From the NCBI GenBank assembly GCA_030490835.1, contig CM059972.1, positions 57,641,563 through 57,705,562 on the forward strand: DNA of 64,000 nt, given 5' to 3'. This document shows, one piece after another, positions 61,014 through 64,000 of this stretch (position 1 is the stretch's first letter; each line of letters starts with the position of its first letter). The DNA comes from Annona cherimola (taxonomy: Eukaryota; Streptophyta; Magnoliopsida; Magnoliales; Annonaceae). A model generated the notes under the pieces. The model saw only the letters and a list, made by a program, of their open reading frames with translations. It was not told where the DNA came from and ran no database searches. The translations under genes and the position numbers were made by a program.

Positions 61014-61271
61014 TGGATTTATTTTTGAAATGGGATTTTCAAATGGAGCTAGAGAGAGATAGAAATGTAGAGAGATAATAGTGAGAGCTGAGAGAAAAAG
61101 AGATGGAAAATGAAAGATGGAGACTGAGAGCTGATGAGAATGGAGAGAGTGAGAGGTTGTAAGAGAGAAAATCAGGAAAGACAGAGACCAGAGAGAGCCG
61201 GAGCTTGCTCGAGAGAAACAGAGGTCGAAGATGAGGGAGAAAGTTCAGAAATGAGAGAGAAAAGACTGAAT

Positions 61272-61313
<42 letters not shown>

Positions 61314-61465
61314 AGACAAAGGTGAGAGAGAGATGAGAAAGAGATGAATCGAGAGGGAGAGTTGGACTGAGTGAGTTCGAGAGTAGAGCCGACGACGTGG
61401 GAGAAATGAGAAGGAAGAAGAGAAGAAGGAAAGAAGAAGAAGAGGAGATCGAGCGGGAAGCTGGA
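61014..61465 (-). other. Purine-rich interval upstream of extra ORF
   Basis: About 450 bp in which the plus strand is almost wholly GA-rich, so the element's sense strand is CT-rich. Such a pyrimidine tract could be a leader or splice-acceptor region for expressing the downstream ORF; this is speculation. Open frames here on both strands are low-complexity (Ser/Leu or Arg/Glu) and not credible genes. Confidence 0.5.
61274..61311. repeat. (GA)19 microsatellite
   Basis: Uninterrupted GA dinucleotide run of 38 bp inside the purine-rich interval of copia G. Likely polymorphic in length. Confidence 0.95.
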
Positions 61466-61590
61466 CGGTCGCATGTGAAGTCGACTTGCCCTAGGCGAAG
61501 TCGACTTTGCCCCTGATGCGGAGTCGACTTCACTAAAGTCGGCTGGGGTTGTTCGGAGTCGACTTGGCCTATCGACTTGGACTTTTCTAA
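61466..61590 (-). repeat. GTCGAC cluster inside copia G
   Basis: Internal copies of the LTR motif: GAAGTCGACTTGCC, GAAGTCGACTTTGCC, GGAGTCGACTTCAC and GGAGTCGACTTGGCC within 110 bp, between the end of pol (61616) and the purine-rich interval. The same motif dominates the family's LTRs, so the element carries it in two separate places. Confidence 0.85.
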
Positions 61591-61615
61591 GTCTATTTCT
61601 TCTATCTAACTGTTT

Positions 61616-61969
61616 CTAATTTAATTCAATCATTCCCATATCATTCTTAATTTTGTAAAAAGATTCTTTTGCTAAAGGTTTAGTGAATATATCAGCAATC
61701 TGATCCTCAGTTTTCACATATTCCAAACAAACATCATGATTTTCAACATGTTCACAAATAAAATGATGTCTTACATCTATATGTTTCATTCTAGCATGCA
61801 ATACAGGATTTTTAGTCAAACAAATTGCACTTGTGTTATCACATCTAATTGGAATATTATAATAATCAATACCATAATCTTTAAGTTGTTGTTTCATCCA
61901 AAGTAATTGGGCACAACAGCTCCCGGCGGCTATATATTCGGCTTCCGCCGTAGATAGAGCAACACTAGT
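61616..61969 (-). pseudogene. pol: Copia G RNase H
   Basis: C-terminal part of the copia polyprotein in the same frame as RT. It continues after a TAA at 61970-61972 with TSVALSTAEAEYIAAGSCC, then MKQQLKDYGIDYYNIPIRCD, SAICLTKNPVLHARMKHID, VKTEDQIADIFTKPL and a natural stop at 61616. These are the standard copia RNase H motifs (STAEAEY, then KHIDVRHHF, then DIFTKPL). The TAA replaces the Gln codon usual in KQTSVALST, a single C-to-T change. Confidence 0.87.
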
Positions 61970-63049
61970 TTATTTCCTTGAATACCATGAAACCAACATG
62001 TTTCCAAGGAATTGACATGTTCTACTAGTACTTTTTCTATCTACTTTGTATCCGGAAAAATCTGCATCTGAGTAGCCGATTAGATCAAAGGTTGACTCCT
62101 TTGGATACCAAAGTCCAAGATTAGTGGTATTCAGCAAATATTTAAAAATTCTTTTTACAGCCATTAAATGTGTTTCTTTAGGACATGATTGAAATTTGGA
62201 ACACATGCAAACATTGAATAGAATATCGAGTCTAAAATCAGTTAAATATAACAAAGATCCTATCATGCTTCTATATAGCTTTTGTTCGACACATTTACCA
62301 TTTTCATCCGTGTCGATCTTGATTGTTGAACTCATTAGAGTGTTTGCTCCCTTGCCAGTTTGCATTCCGAATTTCTTTAGCATTTCTTTGATATATTTAG
62401 ACTGATTTATAAATATCCCTTCGGCTTGTTGCTTGATTTGCAGTCCAAGGAAGAAATTTAATTCTCCCATCATGCTCATTTTGAATTCGCTCTGCATTGT
62501 CTTAGAAAATTCTTGGCACAGAGTTTCATCAGTAGCACCAAATATTATATCATCTACATAAATTTGAACAATTAAAATATTTTTGCTTTTATATTTGATG
62601 AATAATGTAGTATCAACCTTTCCTCTTTGAAATTCATGATCAATCAAAAATTTATTTAACCTTTCATACCAAGCTCGTGGAGCTTTTTTTAGTCCATATA
62701 ATGCTTTGGTTAATTTATAAACATATTTTGATTGATCATTTTCTACAAATCCAGGGGGTTGTTCAACATATACTTCTTCATTCAAGTATCCATTCAAAAA
62801 TGCGCTTTTCACATCCATTTGAAACAATTTGAAATCCATGTGAGAAGCAAATGTCAATAAAATATGTATGCCTTCTATTCTGGCCACAAGTGTATATGAT
62901 TCTTCAAAATAAATCCCTTCTTCTTGGAAATTCCCTTTGGCTACTAGTCTGGCTTTGTTTCTTATTACAAGTCCACTTTTCTCTAATTTGTTCCTAAATA
63001 CCCATTTGATACCAATAATAGTGCAATCTTTGGGTGTATGAACTAAATG
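61970..63049 (-). pseudogene. pol: Copia G reverse transcriptase
   Basis: Covers the RVT_2-type polymerase: [23 protein letters not shown] start at about 62930, then [47 protein letters not shown], the catalytic YVDD at 62549-62560, [39 protein letters not shown] and [21 protein letters not shown] is intact. The frame is unbroken for 305 codons (62887-61970) and remains the frame of integrase and RNase H. The enzyme copies element RNA; only flanking nonsense codons disable it. Confidence 0.9.
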
Positions 63050-64000
63050 TCATACATTGTTTCTTTCAAATTGATTTAGCTCTTCTTGCGTTGCAATAAC
63101 CCAATTTTCATCATTAAGAGCTTGATCAATAGTTGTCGGTTCAATTTTTGATACAAAAGCATATTGTCCATAAATATTTTGTTTTGACCTTCTAGTCTTT
63201 ACTCCTTCGTAGATATTGCCAATAACTTGCTCAATTGGATGGGCATTTTTGAATTTCAAATCAGTTGGAGGTTTATAAGAATTATTACCTTCACTTACCC
63301 TTTCCACCATGGAATTTTCTTGCTTGGGCTCGGTTTCCTCTTGTTGCTCTTGTTGTTTTGCTTTTGAATTCTTTGATGTATCATCTGCATCACTTAATTC
63401 GTCCTCCTTTTTCGGAGTTTGGTTAAATTCATCAAAAACAACATGTATTGATTCCTCTACTATTTGATTTCTCTTGTTGAAAATTATATATGTTTTGCTA
63501 TTTGATGAATAACCAAGAAAAATTGCCTCATCGCTTTTGGCATCTAATTTTCCTAAATTAGTTTTTCCATTGTTTAACACATAGCAAGTACATCCAAAAG
63601 TATGAAAATATGATATGTTTGGTTTTCTGCCTTTCGAAAGTTCATATGGGGTCTTTTTCAATATTGCTCTAATGGTAACTCAGTTTAATACATGACAAGT
63701 TGTACTAACGGCTTCACCCCAAAACCTTTTGGACAATTTACTCTCATTTAGCATAGTTTTAGCCATTTCTTGTATTGTCCGGTTTTTCCTTTCAACAACT
63801 CCATTTTGTTGAGGAGTTCTTGGTGCAAAAAATGTATGGTGAATTCCTTTTCCATTGCAAAATTCTATGAATCGTTTATTTTCAAATTCACCACCATGAT
63901 CACTTCTAATGGAAATAATTGAACTTTGTTTTTCATTTTGCACCAAATTTGAAAACGTGACAAATATAGAAAATTCTTCATCTTTGCTAGCTAAGAGTAT
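63050..64000 (-). pseudogene. pol: Copia G integrase, window-truncated
   Basis: Enters at the right edge within the rve core: SIRSDHGGEFENKRFIEFC (second catalytic Asp), HHTFFAPRTPQQNGVVERKN (catalytic Glu) and RTIQEMAKTMLNESKLSKRF. A TGA at about 63680 replaces the Arg expected in LNRVTIRAI. Then follow the GKKPY-type module KKTPYELSKGRKPNISYFHT, FGCTCYVLNN, KSDEAIFLGYSSNSK and a Glu/Lys-rich linker to RT. A second TGA at about 63050 sits at a likely Trp codon. The N-terminal zinc region and first Asp lie beyond the window. Confidence 0.9.

Larger units (their letters stand above)
57222..64000 (-). mobile_element. Copia element G (SIRE-like), 3' portion
   Basis: Minus-strand Ty1/copia element inserted in C's 3' LTR. 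Visible from left: 3' LTR, polypurine tract, an extra ORF, a purine-rich interval with a GA microsatellite and GTCGAC motifs, then RNase H, RT and most of integrase. Gag, protease and the 5' LTR lie beyond the right edge. The pol part is one frame with only three nonsense codons, so this is the best preserved coding region of the window and probably a recent insertion. Confidence 0.9.

Noticed and set aside
61039..61533. Low-complexity Ser/Leu frame and opposite Arg/Glu frame
   Set aside because: Both arise from the GA-rich tract and the GA microsatellite, with no domain and no homologue among the other elements.

Overview
This window is a plant-type block of nested LTR retrotransposons with no recognisable host gene. 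The organism is most likely a seed plant. The evidence is chromodomain-bearing Ty3/gypsy elements resembling the Tekay/Del clade with 3.3-4.1 kb LTRs, SIRE-like Ty1/copia elements, an AT-rich background, initiator-Met-type primer sites, and coding sequence decayed mainly by C-to-T-type changes. Species cannot be inferred. Clade names come from pattern recognition, not from a search. The letters A-H, K, LTR1 and LTR2 are labels used only here.

Layout. 1-4154: 5' part of a minus-strand copia element (H): pol fragment, gag, primer site, 5' LTR. 4155-8090: remnants of two gypsy-type LTRs (E in K). 8091-10184: old plus-strand copia remnant (F) carrying a foldback element at 8873-9271. 10185-18352: 3' LTR and chromodomain tail of a minus-strand gypsy element (D); its LTR (LTR1) carries a gypsy solo LTR (LTR2, 11697-15661, TSD TTTAC) and a copia solo LTR (16791-17642, TSD CTTTC). 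18353-44933: minus-strand gypsy element A, inserted in D, itself interrupted by a solo LTR (26466-28999, TSD GTATA) and by a complete plus-strand gypsy element B (30253-43353, TSD GTGGG). 44934-57221: plus-strand gypsy element C, inserted in A's 5' LTR. 57222-64000: minus-strand copia element G, inserted in C's 3' LTR and running off the window.

The insertion order read from the interruptions is F, then D, then A, then C, then G, with B and the solo LTRs as side branches. With insertions removed, the A, B and C internal regions are about 6.35, 6.38 and 6.18 kb, which supports the reconstruction.

How the genes worked together: each gypsy element carried an upstream acidic-tailed ORF of unknown function (ORF0), then gag, protease, reverse transcriptase, RNase H, integrase and a C-terminal chromodomain. 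The copia elements carried gag, protease, integrase, reverse transcriptase and RNase H. Copia G also has an extra ORF between pol and its 3' LTR that resembles a family often annotated as putative plant transposon protein. No gag-pol reading frame within the window is free of stops or frameshifts. The most interesting items are the conserved ORF0, the extra ORF of copia G, the palindromic GTCGAC repeats of the copia family, and the readable insertion history.
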